Below are positions 42,456 through 50,552 of a stretch of DNA of 64,000 nucleotides, piece after piece; the first letter of the stretch is position 1, and the number at the start of each line of letters is the position of its first letter. The notes below the pieces were generated by a model. That model made no database searches and had not been told where the DNA came from. It saw only the letters and a program-made list of their open reading frames with translations. The stretch is from Flavobacterium galactosidilyticum (GTDB taxonomy: Bacteria > Bacteroidota > Bacteroidia > Flavobacteriales > Flavobacteriaceae), in the NCBI RefSeq assembly GCF_020911945.1, contig NZ_CP087135.1, positions 3,088,001 to 3,152,000 of the forward strand. The letters run 5' to 3'. The translations under genes and the position numbers were made by a program.

Positions 42456-44384
42456 ATGCAATTTAAACATCCCGAAATTTTATACTTTCTGTTCGCGTTA
42501 ATCGTTCCTATTTTGGTTCACTTATTTCAATTACGCCGTTTTAAAAAGGAGGATTTCACAAATGTTCGTTTACTGAAGTCACTTTCTATTCAAACTAGAA
42601 AAAGCTCCACAATAAAGAAATGGCTGCTTCTTGCCTCTCGCCTTTTATTACTTACTTTTATTATCATTGCTTTTGCACAACCTTTTTTTGAATCCAAAGA
42701 CAGTAAAAATGCTAATAACGAATTGTATATCATTTTAGACAATTCATTTAGCATGCAAGCCAAAGGAAATAAAGGCGAATTACTTAAACGAGCTGTTCAG
42801 GAATTGCTTGAAGAAACACCAGAAAACGTAAACTTCTCATTGCTTACCAATTCAGAAAACTATTGGAACACAGATATCAAGTCAGTTCGTAGTTCTTTGC
42901 AAAATTTAAAATACAGCGCTACTCCTTTTCAGTTAGATAATATTATGGCTAAATTAAAGGCACATAAATCAGCTTTTAAAAAGGATATTGTAATCATTAC
43001 AGATGGAATTGGATTAGATAAAAAGCAACTTAAAAACATAGAAGCTGATAATACACCATATTTTATAATCCCTAAAGCAGTTCAAAAAAATAATGTTTCG
43101 ATCGATAGTGTTTTTATCTATAAAACATTGGAGCAGTTTTATGAAATTAGTATACAATTGTCAGGACATGGAGATAAATTTGAAGCTATTCCTATTTCGC
43201 TATACAATTGCACAAAGTTAATTGCGAAAACCACTGTAACGCTAGATAGCCCCAAAAAGAGTGTTAATTTCACTATTCCAAGACAAGCTTTTCATGGTTA
43301 TGTTTCAATAGTCGATAATGGTTTGCCTTATGACAACACTTTATACTTCAGTATTTCAAAAGCTAAAAAAACGAATGTAATTAGTATTGGTGAACCTACA
43401 AAAAACAATTTCCTGTCCCGAATTTACACTCCTGAAGAGTTCAATTTCAACAGCTACACTTTAAGTACATTAGATTACAACAAACTGGAAGAGCAAGATG
43501 CCATCGTTTTGAATGAATTAGATGAAATCCCGCAATCACTAATCACCACCCTAAAATCTTTTGTAGAAAAAGGAGGGAATCTTATTGTTATTCCTTCGGC
43601 ATTATGCTCCATTTCAAATTTGAATTCATTGGTATCGAATTTTAGCAACCTAAAATTTGACGCTTTAGAAAACACAGAGAAACAGATTACTAAAATCAAT
43701 TTCAATCATCCGATATACAATAGTGTTTTTGAAAAAACAGTAGTTAATTTTCAGTATCCAAAAACAAAAAAGTCATTTCCTTTATCGAGTTCATATCCTG
43801 CGGTTTTATCATATGAAGATGGAAGCATTTTCCTCTCTTCGACTAATAATCCAATTGGGACAGTAGCTGTTTTTGCGGCTCCTATTTCTATTGAAAACTC
43901 TAATTTTCAGCAATCCCCGCTCATAGTACCTACTTTTTATAAAATGGCAATGTACAATCATAGCAATGGTATTAATGCTTTAATCATTGGAAATAACAAT
44001 CCACATTTAACTGAAACATCTTTAAATAAAGATGCTATTTTGACTGTAAAAAATTCCGAAGAGCAGTTTATTCCAATCCAGCAAATATTGAATAGTAAAG
44101 TCAAGATGACTTTTGGTGATTATCCCGAACAAGCTGGTAATTTTGTCGTTTATAATAAAAAAGAATGGATTGAAAATATCAGTTTTAACTACAATAGAAC
44201 CGAAAGTGATTTGGCTACAGCCAATGAAAACTTGCTATCAGAATATAAAACAGTCGAATCTATAAAATCACTTTATAACACCTTACAAACTGATCGGGCG
44301 GATAATCAAATTTGGAAATGGTTTGTTATCTTTGCGCTGTTATTTCTAATAACAGAAATGGCCATTATAAGATTCGTAAAATAG
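42456..44384 (+). CDS. BatA-domain membrane protein with VWA-like region
   Basis: A 642-residue protein that opens with the BatA domain: two membrane helices (about 7-25 and 56-78) around the basic FQLRRFKKEDFTNVRLLKSL. A von Willebrand A-like region follows, with the metal-site start YIILDNSFSMQAKG (DxSxS) and VIITDGIGLD. A large middle part has a glutamine-amidotransferase-like fold hint (SFVEKGGNLIVIPSA). A final helix (about 618-638) anchors the C-terminus. Related proteins belong to the Bat/aerotolerance group of bacteroidetes. There are no other bat genes here, so the process is unknown. The dihydroorotase-like gene follows after 30 bp. Confidence 0.85.
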   Translation: MQFKHPEILYFLFALIVPILVHLFQLRRFKKEDFTNVRLLKSLSIQTRKSSTIKKWLLLASRLLLLTFIIIAFAQPFFESKDSKNANNELYIILDNSFSMQAKGNKGELLKRAVQELLEETPENVNFSLLTNSENYWNTDIKSVRSSLQNLKYSATPFQLDNIMAKLKAHKSAFKKDIVIITDGIGLDKKQLKNIEADNTPYFIIPKAVQKNNVSIDSVFIYKTLEQFYEISIQLSGHGDKFEAIPISLYNCTKLIAKTTVTLDSPKKSVNFTIPRQAFHGYVSIVDNGLPYDNTLYFSISKAKKTNVISIGEPTKNNFLSRIYTPEEFNFNSYTLSTLDYNKLEEQDAIVLNELDEIPQSLITTLKSFVEKGGNLIVIPSALCSISNLNSLVSNFSNLKFDALENTEKQITKINFNHPIYNSVFEKTVVNFQYPKTKKSFPLSSSYPAVLSYEDGSIFLSSTNNPIGTVAVFAAPISIENSNFQQSPLIVPTFYKMAMYNHSNGINALIIGNNNPHLTETSLNKDAILTVKNSEEQFIPIQQILNSKVKMTFGDYPEQAGNFVVYNKKEWIENISFNYNRTESDLATANENLLSEYKTVESIKSLYNTLQTDRADNQIWKWFVIFALLFLITEMAIIRFVK

Positions 44385-44414
44385 AAATCGAAGTTCAAAT
44401 AATTAAAAAGAAAC

Positions 44415-45668
44415 ATGAAATTAATCATCAGAGACGCCAAAATTATCGATTCAAAGAGTCCTTTTCACAACAAGACTGCAGATATTTTAATTGTTGATGG
44501 TTTTATAAAAAAAATAGGAACCTCGCTTTCCAATACTGAAAATGTAGAAGAGATAAAACTTGATAATTTACATGTGTCCCAAGGTTGGTTTGATAGTAGT
44601 ATATCTCTTGGAGAACCCGGTTTTGAAGATCGAGAAACGATTTCGAACGGACTTAACGTAGCGGCTAAAAGTGGTTTTACAGCTATTGCCTTACAACCTA
44701 ACTCCTTCCCTATCATTGACAATCAATCCCAAGTAAATTTTGTACTAAATAAAGCAACTGGATTTGCAACGCAACTGTATCCTATTGGTGCTTTAACTAA
44801 AGAAAGTGCAGGAAAAGATATGGCTGAATTGTTTGATATGCAAAAATCGGGAGCAGTCGCTTTTGGAGATTATAATAAGAGTCTAAGCAATGCTAATTTG
44901 CTAAAAATTGCATTACAATACGTTCAAGATTTTGACGGATTGATCCTAGCTTTTTCACAAGATGAAAATATTAAAGGAAATGGAGTGGCTAATGAAGGTG
45001 TTGTTTCTACTCGTTTAGGATTAAAAGGAATTCCAAATCTAGCCGAAGAATTGCAAATAGCAAGAAATTTATTTCTACTAGAATATACTGGAGGGAAATT
45101 ACATATCCCAACCGTTTCTACTAAAAAATCAGTCCAATTAATAAAAGAAGCTAAGGCTAATGGACTAAACGTAAGTTGCAGCGTAGCAGTTCACCATTTA
45201 GTTTTGACTGATGAAAAATTAGAAGGATTTGATACAAGATATAAAGTGTCGCCGCCATTGCGAACAGAAACCGATAGAAAATCGCTGTTGAAAGGCATCA
45301 AAGACGGTACGATTGATATGATTACATCTGATCATAACCCAATTGATATAGAGCATAAAAAAATGGAATTTGATGGAGCCAAAAGTGGAACAACTGGTAT
45401 GGAAAGTGCTTTTGGTGCTCTAATGACTGTTTTACCTTTAGAAATTGTAATCGAAAAATTAACTTCTGGAAAAGAAACTTTTGGTATTGAAATACAAAAC
45501 ATTAATGAAGGTTCAAGAGCAAACATCACTTTATTCAACCCTGAACCAAAAAATGTATTTACAAAATCATCAATACTTTCAAAATCTAAAAACTCTGCTT
45601 TTTTAGGAACACAATTACAAGGAAAAGTTTACGGTATTCTAAACCAAGGACAATTAATTTTAGCATAA
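44415..45668 (+). CDS. Dihydroorotase homologue lacking metal ligands (pseudo-DHOase)
   Basis: A 417-residue amidohydrolase-fold protein of the type I dihydroorotase family. The family metal motif DxHxHLREPG reads DSSISLGEPG here (60-69): both histidines are serine and the substrate-binding arginine is glycine. The later ligands are also changed (SQDEN in place of the His-containing block, HIPTVST in place of HxxHxS), while the catalytic-site Asp306 in TSDHNPID stays. It therefore cannot bind zinc normally and is unlikely to be a working dihydroorotase. Inactive DHOase partners that hold aspartate transcarbamoylase in shape are known and are a reasonable guess. It is followed 4 bp later by a small membrane-protein gene. 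Confidence 0.85.
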   Translation: MKLIIRDAKIIDSKSPFHNKTADILIVDGFIKKIGTSLSNTENVEEIKLDNLHVSQGWFDSSISLGEPGFEDRETISNGLNVAAKSGFTAIALQPNSFPIIDNQSQVNFVLNKATGFATQLYPIGALTKESAGKDMAELFDMQKSGAVAFGDYNKSLSNANLLKIALQYVQDFDGLILAFSQDENIKGNGVANEGVVSTRLGLKGIPNLAEELQIARNLFLLEYTGGKLHIPTVSTKKSVQLIKEAKANGLNVSCSVAVHHLVLTDEKLEGFDTRYKVSPPLRTETDRKSLLKGIKDGTIDMITSDHNPIDIEHKKMEFDGAKSGTTGMESAFGALMTVLPLEIVIEKLTSGKETFGIEIQNINEGSRANITLFNPEPKNVFTKSSILSKSKNSAFLGTQLQGKVYGILNQGQLILA

Positions 45669-45672
45669 AACA

Positions 45673-45999
45673 ATGAACAACAGTACAGAAACAGGAAAAA
45701 CGGCAGCAATAACGAGTTATATTTTAGGAATTGGCGTTTTTATAGCCATGTCAATGAACTCTGAAGATAAGAATGCATTTGCCTCTTTCCACATTCGTCA
45801 AGGTTTAGGTATAACATTAACTTTTATCTCACTGGGGCTTATTATTAGTCACTTTGATAGCTTAATGATTTCAGCGCCCATGTGGATTTTCGTCTTAGTA
45901 CTTTGGTCTTATGGCATTACAAGTGCGATAAAAGGAGAAACAAAACCTGTTCCTTTATTAGGGACTTTTTTCCAGAAATGGTTGTCTAGTATATCTTAA
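45673..45999 (+). CDS. DUF4870/Tic20-like small membrane protein
   Basis: A 108-residue protein with three membrane helices (about 10-27, 44-63 and 69-89). The pattern SYILGIGVFIAMSMNSEDKN followed by AFASFHIRQGLGI is that of the Tic20/DUF4870-like family, in which a conserved FH(I/A)RQ motif links two helices. No role is known. It lies 4 bp after the dihydroorotase-like gene, so they are co-transcribed. Confidence 0.75.
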   Translation: MNNSTETGKTAAITSYILGIGVFIAMSMNSEDKNAFASFHIRQGLGITLTFISLGLIISHFDSLMISAPMWIFVLVLWSYGITSAIKGETKPVPLLGTFFQKWLSSIS

Positions 46000-46019
46000 A
46001 TTTCAATTTCAGAGTCCAA

Positions 46020-46027
46020 TATCTTTG
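46020..46027 (+). promoter_or_regulatory. -7 promoter element TATCTTTG deciding the esterase start
   Basis: This box (followed by CAA, the usual form) overlaps an in-frame TTG at 46025 and lies 18 bases before the ATG at 46046. A transcript made from it excludes the TTG as start. Confidence 0.5.
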
Positions 46028-46045
46028 CAAAACCAATACATTAAA

Positions 46046-46696
46046 ATGAATTTATCTTTAGAATTTAAAATACGCGAACCGAAAGTAAAACTAGAAAAAA
46101 ACCCGCTTTTACTTTTACTTCATGGATATGGCAGCAATGAAGCCGATTTATTCTCCTTTGCCGAAGAGCTTCCCGACAATTATTATATCATTTCAGCACG
46201 TGCACCTTATGATATGCAATATGGAAGTTACGCTTGGTATGCCATCAATTTTGATGCGGATCAAAACAAATTTTCCGACAATGAACAAGCTAAAACGTCT
46301 AGAGATTTAATTGCTACATTTATAGATGAGTTAATACAAACGTATCCAATAGACGCTAATAATGTTTCCTTAATTGGCTTTAGCCAAGGATCTATTTTAA
46401 GTTATGCAGTAGCACTTTCTTATCCAGAAAAAGTGCAGAAAGTAGTGGCAATGAGTGGTTACTTGAATCTAGATATTGTTACTGAAGATTATCTTAAAAA
46501 CACCTTTAATAATTTAAAAATATTTGCTTCTCACGGAACTGTAGATCAAGTTATTCCTGTAGAATGGGCTAGAAAAACGCCTGCTATTTTAGAAAATTTA
46601 GGTATTGCCGTAACATACAAGGAATATCCTGTAGGTCATGGAGTTGCTCCTCAAAATTTCTATGATTTTAACAACTGGCTTTTAGTACAAAGATAA
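46046..46696 (+). CDS. Alpha/beta hydrolase, phospholipase/carboxylesterase family
   Basis: A 216-residue esterase without a signal peptide. The oxyanion motif is LLLHGYGSNEADL, the nucleophile Ser113 sits in IGFSQGSIL, the acid in SHGTVDQVIP and the histidine in YPVGHGVAP. This is the carboxylesterase/thioesterase-like branch (Abhydrolase_2) that hydrolyses short acyl esters or thioesters in the cytoplasm. Substrate unknown. The start at 46046 is supported by the promoter element that overlaps the upstream TTG. A terminator follows. Confidence 0.87.
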   Translation: MNLSLEFKIREPKVKLEKNPLLLLLHGYGSNEADLFSFAEELPDNYYIISARAPYDMQYGSYAWYAINFDADQNKFSDNEQAKTSRDLIATFIDELIQTYPIDANNVSLIGFSQGSILSYAVALSYPEKVQKVVAMSGYLNLDIVTEDYLKNTFNNLKIFASHGTVDQVIPVEWARKTPAILENLGIAVTYKEYPVGHGVAPQNFYDFNNWLLVQR

Positions 46697-46704
46697 TTAA
46701 TTGT

Positions 46705-46745
46705 AAATCGCAGTTTTCAGAAGCCATTCTTGAAAACTGCGATTT
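46705..46745. terminator. Bidirectional terminator after the esterase gene
   Basis: A 15-bp perfect stem (arms 46705-46719 and 46731-46745) between convergent genes; each end has a short A or T run. Confidence 0.75.
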
Positions 46746-46761
46746 AAAATAATATAAGTGA

Positions 46762-47268
46762 CTACTTTTGTTTTTGATATAGTAAAGACTGATTTACTTC
46801 AAAAGAAATACTTTCATCTCCATTCACAAAGTACTTCAGCAAAACTTCACCCCAATATTCTCCATCGCTAAAATCAGCAATAATCCATCTGTGATTAAGG
46901 ACTTTTACTTTGTTGATGATAAATTTATTTGCTCCAATTTGGTCTTGACCTGTGTATGGATTCCCTTTAGGGTTCGAATTCAGATCTAATAATTTTTCAG
47001 TAACAGCAGGAATTAATTTCTCGTACTGAATTGTTTTACTAGTACTTACTACATCAAAATAATTTTGTGCGTTTTCATTATTTTCCAATGAAAAATAGTT
47101 TGCATCCGCTAATTTAGTCTTTAAAAGTTGGATACTATCGCGCAGCTTTGTAGTCGTTTTTACATATCTATCTTGTTCAAATTTTACTTGTTTAGTCAAA
47201 AACATATAAGTAAATACAGTAAAAAGTAGCGTAAGAATAAATAAGTAGAGAAATAATGATTTTTTCAT
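46762..47268 (-). CDS. Membrane-anchored protein, function unknown
   Basis: A 168-residue protein with a single N-terminal helix (about 5-24) that serves as anchor or uncleaved signal. A short coiled coil (about 30-55, KFEQDRYVKTTTKLRDSIQ) follows and then a compact domain containing NKFIINKVKVLNHRWIIADF and GEVLLKYFVNGDE. No family is recognised. It lies 12 bp downstream of the MBL-fold gene and is co-transcribed with it. Confidence 0.7.
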   Translation of the reverse strand: MKKSLFLYLFILTLLFTVFTYMFLTKQVKFEQDRYVKTTTKLRDSIQLLKTKLADANYFSLENNENAQNYFDVVSTSKTIQYEKLIPAVTEKLLDLNSNPKGNPYTGQDQIGANKFIINKVKVLNHRWIIADFSDGEYWGEVLLKYFVNGDESISFEVNQSLLYQKQK

Positions 47269-47280
47269 TTTTGAATATAA

Positions 47281-48045
47281 TTATAATGTAATTTCTAAGT
47301 TATCATGTGCGAGGAAAACATTTGCAGGAAGTTTTTTTTGAACCTCTTCATGAAATCCCATAATATGACTAATATGTGTAAGATAAGCCTTCTCCGGCTT
47401 CAGTAAAGTTATAAAATCTAGTGCTTCTTGCAAATTGAAATGTGTATCATGAGGTTCTTCACGTAAAGCATTTATAACCAATACCTTTAGGTTATTTAGC
47501 TTTTGAATTTCGCTATCATCAATCGTTTTCACATCTGTCAAATAGGCGAAATCATCAATTCGGTATCCAAAAACTTGCAGATTTCCATGCATTACGTTTA
47601 CAGGAATTGTTACTTTATTTCCAATGGAAAAAGGTTGGTTATTAATCACCTCAACGGTTATTACTGAAGGTGCTCCAGGATATTTATTAACCGTTTCAAA
47701 GACATAGCCAAATCGTTTTCTTAAATCATTTATAACTCTTTGATGTGCATAAATAGGTATTTCTCCTTGCTTAAAATTAAAAGGTCTGATGTCATCAATT
47801 CCAGCAGTATGATCTGAATGCTCATGAGTAAATAGAATTCCGTCAACTTTCGGACAATTGGACGCAAGCATTTGTTGTCTGAAATCTGGTCCGCAATCGA
47901 TAACAAAAGAAAAATTGTCCCATGAAATCCAAATAGAAACTCTAAGTCTTTTATCTTTTAAATCAGTGCTTTTGCATACGGGATGATTGCTTCCAATTAC
48001 GGGAATACCTTGTGACGTACCAGTTCCTAAAAAATATACCTTCAA
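47281..48045 (-). CDS. MBL-fold metallo-hydrolase (PhnP-like)
   Basis: A 254-residue metallo-beta-lactamase-fold enzyme. The double-zinc motif is THEHSDHTAGIDD (His74, His76, Asp78, His79), with LGTGTSQGIPVIG at the N-terminus and further ligands in VMHGNLQ and AYLTHISHIMGFHEE. This layout is that of the PhnP/phosphoribosyl cyclic phosphodiesterase group, also related to tRNase Z and lipoate-type esterases. The phosphodiester or ester substrate is not known. Cysteines near the start (HPVCKS) might bind an extra zinc as in PhnP. Confidence 0.85.
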   Translation of the reverse strand: MKVYFLGTGTSQGIPVIGSNHPVCKSTDLKDKRLRVSIWISWDNFSFVIDCGPDFRQQMLASNCPKVDGILFTHEHSDHTAGIDDIRPFNFKQGEIPIYAHQRVINDLRKRFGYVFETVNKYPGAPSVITVEVINNQPFSIGNKVTIPVNVMHGNLQVFGYRIDDFAYLTDVKTIDDSEIQKLNNLKVLVINALREEPHDTHFNLQEALDFITLLKPEKAYLTHISHIMGFHEEVQKKLPANVFLAHDNLEITL

Positions 48046-48105
48046 CTCTATCGATTTTATTTACAAAAATAGGATTAATTCTCTTTCATTAGAATGCTAT
48101 TTCAT

Positions 48106-48113
48106 TAACTTTG
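48106..48113 (+). promoter_or_regulatory. -7 promoter element TAACTTTG
   Basis: A consensus -7 element, followed by CAA, 26 bases before the ATG at 48140. No clear TTG is found at -33. Confidence 0.45.
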
Positions 48114-48139
48114 CAACATATTAGCCATATTAAAAGAAA

Positions 48140-49600
48140 ATGGATACAGAAATAAAATTAAAAGGTGACAGAATCATCGAACAAATCCCTTCAATAAAAG
48201 ATAAAGCACTCCGTATCAACTTGAACGAGAACATTTACGGAACTTTTGCAGAAATTGGAGCAGGACAGGAAACTGTAAGACATTTTTTTAGAGCTGGTGG
48301 TTCTTCTGGAACAATAGCAAAAGCAATGTCAGCGTATGACAAAGATTTTAGTGATGCCGTGTATGGAATCGAAGAAGATGGTCGATATGTTACGGAGAGC
48401 CGACTTAAAAAAATGCTTTCGCATGAAACAAACCTTATTGAGCAGCGCCTAAGCAGAGAAAAACATCCTAATAAAATGTTTTTTAGTTATGCAAATACCG
48501 TTGCTACTATTGATTTTGCTAAACAATTTAAAGGACACGGCTGGGTTGGAATTAGTTATCAAACAGAACCAGACGAAGCATACAACGAAATTATTCTTCA
48601 CATTCGTTTTAAAGAAACAGATATACGTTTGCAACAAGAAACGTTAGGAATTCTAGGCGTAAATTTGATATATGGTGCGTACTATAAAAATGATGACCCT
48701 AAAAGATTGCTGCGCTATTTATACGACCACTTAGATAAAGATCAGTTAGAAATAGATACTATCAACTTCTCAGGACCTCGTTTTGCTGATGTTGATAATC
48801 GTTTGATGAGTTTGCAGTTAGTAAAAAACGGAATGACAGATGCGGTTATGTTTAATCCAGACGGTAAAAACATTCTTCCTGCAGCCATTTTATACAAGAA
48901 AAACATACTTGCTTTTAGAGGAAGTTTCCGTCCTGTTACTAAAGTAAATATGGACATGTATGAGAAATCATTAAAAATGTTCGTGAACGAAAATAAAGTA
49001 GAAAAGGAAAATACACTTGTGGTTTTCGAAATTACCTTATCAAATCTTCGTTCTGACGGTGAAATTGACGAAAGAGATTTCATGGATCGTGCAGAATTAC
49101 TTTGTTCACTTGGGCAAACTGTAATGATTTCGAACTTCCAAGAATATTATAAAGTAGTTGAATATTTCTCTAATTATACTAAAGCCCGAATGGGATTAGC
49201 CATGGGCGTAAACAATTTAGTAGATATATTTGACGAGAAATATTACCGCCATTTAAGTGGTGGAATATTGGAAGCTTTTGGAAAATTATTTTACCGTGAT
49301 ATGAAAGTTTTCTTGTATCCAATGCTTGGGGAAGATGGCGATATTATCACTTCAGAAAATCTAAAAGTGCATCCAAGAATGAAAGAATTATACAAATTCT
49401 TCAAGTTCAATGGAAAAGTAGTAGATATTGATGATTACGATCCATCTATTTTAGAAGTATTCTCACGCGAGGTTTTGAATATGATTAATAATGGAAAACC
49501 GGGCTGGGAAATAATGCTTCCTTCAGGTATTTCAGAAATTATCAAGGAACACCAACTTTTTGGCTATGATCCAAATAAAGTTTTAAAGGAAATAAATTAA
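48140..49600 (+). CDS. Large conserved protein of unknown function
   Basis: A 486-residue soluble protein, no signal peptide and no membrane helix. Distinctive stretches are FAEIGAGQETVRHFFRAGGS near the start (with a following GTIAKAMSAYDKDFSDAVYG), ETLGILGVNLIYGAYY, and AMGVNNLVDIFDEKYYRHL. It looks strongly conserved among flavobacteria as I remember it, and the labels it carries in genomes vary and are not convincing. The glycine-rich N-terminal segment could be a phosphate-binding loop, but it fits no standard motif. It is monocistronic with its own promoter and terminator. Confidence 0.8.
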   Translation: MDTEIKLKGDRIIEQIPSIKDKALRINLNENIYGTFAEIGAGQETVRHFFRAGGSSGTIAKAMSAYDKDFSDAVYGIEEDGRYVTESRLKKMLSHETNLIEQRLSREKHPNKMFFSYANTVATIDFAKQFKGHGWVGISYQTEPDEAYNEIILHIRFKETDIRLQQETLGILGVNLIYGAYYKNDDPKRLLRYLYDHLDKDQLEIDTINFSGPRFADVDNRLMSLQLVKNGMTDAVMFNPDGKNILPAAILYKKNILAFRGSFRPVTKVNMDMYEKSLKMFVNENKVEKENTLVVFEITLSNLRSDGEIDERDFMDRAELLCSLGQTVMISNFQEYYKVVEYFSNYTKARMGLAMGVNNLVDIFDEKYYRHLSGGILEAFGKLFYRDMKVFLYPMLGEDGDIITSENLKVHPRMKELYKFFKFNGKVVDIDDYDPSILEVFSREVLNMINNGKPGWEIMLPSGISEIIKEHQLFGYDPNKVLKEIN

Positions 49601-49633
49601 AATCTAGCAGTTAATACTAAAGATTTTAAACTA

Positions 49634-49671
49634 AAAAAGCCAAGAAGTACATGATACTGTCTTGGCTTTTT
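49634..49671 (+). terminator. Terminator after the 48140 gene
   Basis: An 11-bp perfect stem (arms 49634-49644 and 49661-49671) ending in five Ts. Confidence 0.8.
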
Positions 49672-49685
49672 GATTCTTATTAGAA

Positions 49686-49803
49686 GCTAATCCAGCCTTA
49701 CGCTATAGTCTTCACTCAAAAACTTTATTTTATTAGCTCGTAGTATGAACTTCCTCTAGTTGCTTTGCTTCTCACATAAAATATAGCTATTCCCATCAGG
49801 GCT
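49686..49803 (-). repeat. Intergenic repeat family, copy R6 (reverse orientation)
   Basis: On the minus strand the head GCAGCCCTGATGGGAATAGC, the core-like ACTAGAGGAAGTTC and the tail AAGGCTGGATTAGC are recognisable, more diverged than in the other copies. It lies between the 3' ends of the 48140 gene and bcp. Confidence 0.5.
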
Positions 49804-49881
49804 GCCGCTATTGTCTGGGCCAAAACACAAGACTTTGGAAACATTCGCATTACCTTTAACTCTTGATTCGAATAAATAACC

Positions 49882-50334
49882 TTACTTCAAAATCTGCGCT
49901 GCGTGTTCCTTCGTTTTTACTTTTTCGATAACGTCATCAATAATTCCGTTCTCGTCAATTACAAAAGTAGTTCTGTGAATTCCGTCGTATTCTTTTCCCA
50001 TAAATTTTTTAGGACCCCAAACTCCAAAAGCTTGAATTACTGATTTATCAATATCTGCTAATAAAGGGAATTGGAATTCATATTTATCTTTAAATTTAGT
50101 CTGCGCTACAGCTGAATCAGCACTTACGCCTAGTAGTTCATAATTATTTGCTTTAAAACGCTCATAATTATCTCTTAAGTCGCATGCCTCAGCGGTACAG
50201 CCAGGTGTACTAGCTTTTGGGTAAAAGAAAACCACTAATTTTTTTCCTTTATAATCTGCTAATTGGTGCAACTTTCCGTCTTGGTCTAGGCTTGAAAAAT
50301 CAGGTGCTTTGTCTCCTTTTTTTAATGTTATCAT
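49882..50334 (-). CDS. bcp: Thioredoxin-dependent peroxiredoxin, BCP type
   Basis: A 150-residue peroxiredoxin of the BCP/PrxQ group that reduces hydrogen and organic peroxides at the expense of thioredoxin. The peroxidatic Cys46 lies in YPKASTPGCTAEACDLRD and the resolving Cys51 five residues later, the spacing seen in E. coli BCP. Length is normal. It is cytoplasmic: no signal peptide. Copies of the intergenic repeat lie on both sides of the gene, in opposite orientations. Confidence 0.93.
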   Translation of the reverse strand: MITLKKGDKAPDFSSLDQDGKLHQLADYKGKKLVVFFYPKASTPGCTAEACDLRDNYERFKANNYELLGVSADSAVAQTKFKDKYEFQFPLLADIDKSVIQAFGVWGPKKFMGKEYDGIHRTTFVIDENGIIDDVIEKVKTKEHAAQILK

Positions 50335-50429
50335 GTTTTTTTATTTAACAGCAATGTGATCGACGTTTTTCTCGCAACGTTCATAAAGCTTTATTAGTAC
50401 TTATAATTTCTTTGATTCCTATTTACTTC

Positions 50430-50508
50430 GCCCCAGATGGAAGTGAAAAGCCCAGACTGAAAAAAAGTTTTTTGAGGGAGGACTTGTAATGGACAGCTGG
50501 ATTAGGCA
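50430..50508 (+). repeat. Intergenic repeat family, copy R7 (short form)
   Basis: Head GCCCCAGATGGAAGTGAAAA and tail CAGCTGGATTAGGC are the best preserved of the family, but the GCGACC-AAGCTCC core is missing, leaving a copy of about 80 bp. It lies between the divergent bcp and nth genes. Confidence 0.65.
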
Positions 50509-50552
50509 CATACTTAAAATTAAACTATTTTTACAGTCATAAAAATACAAAA

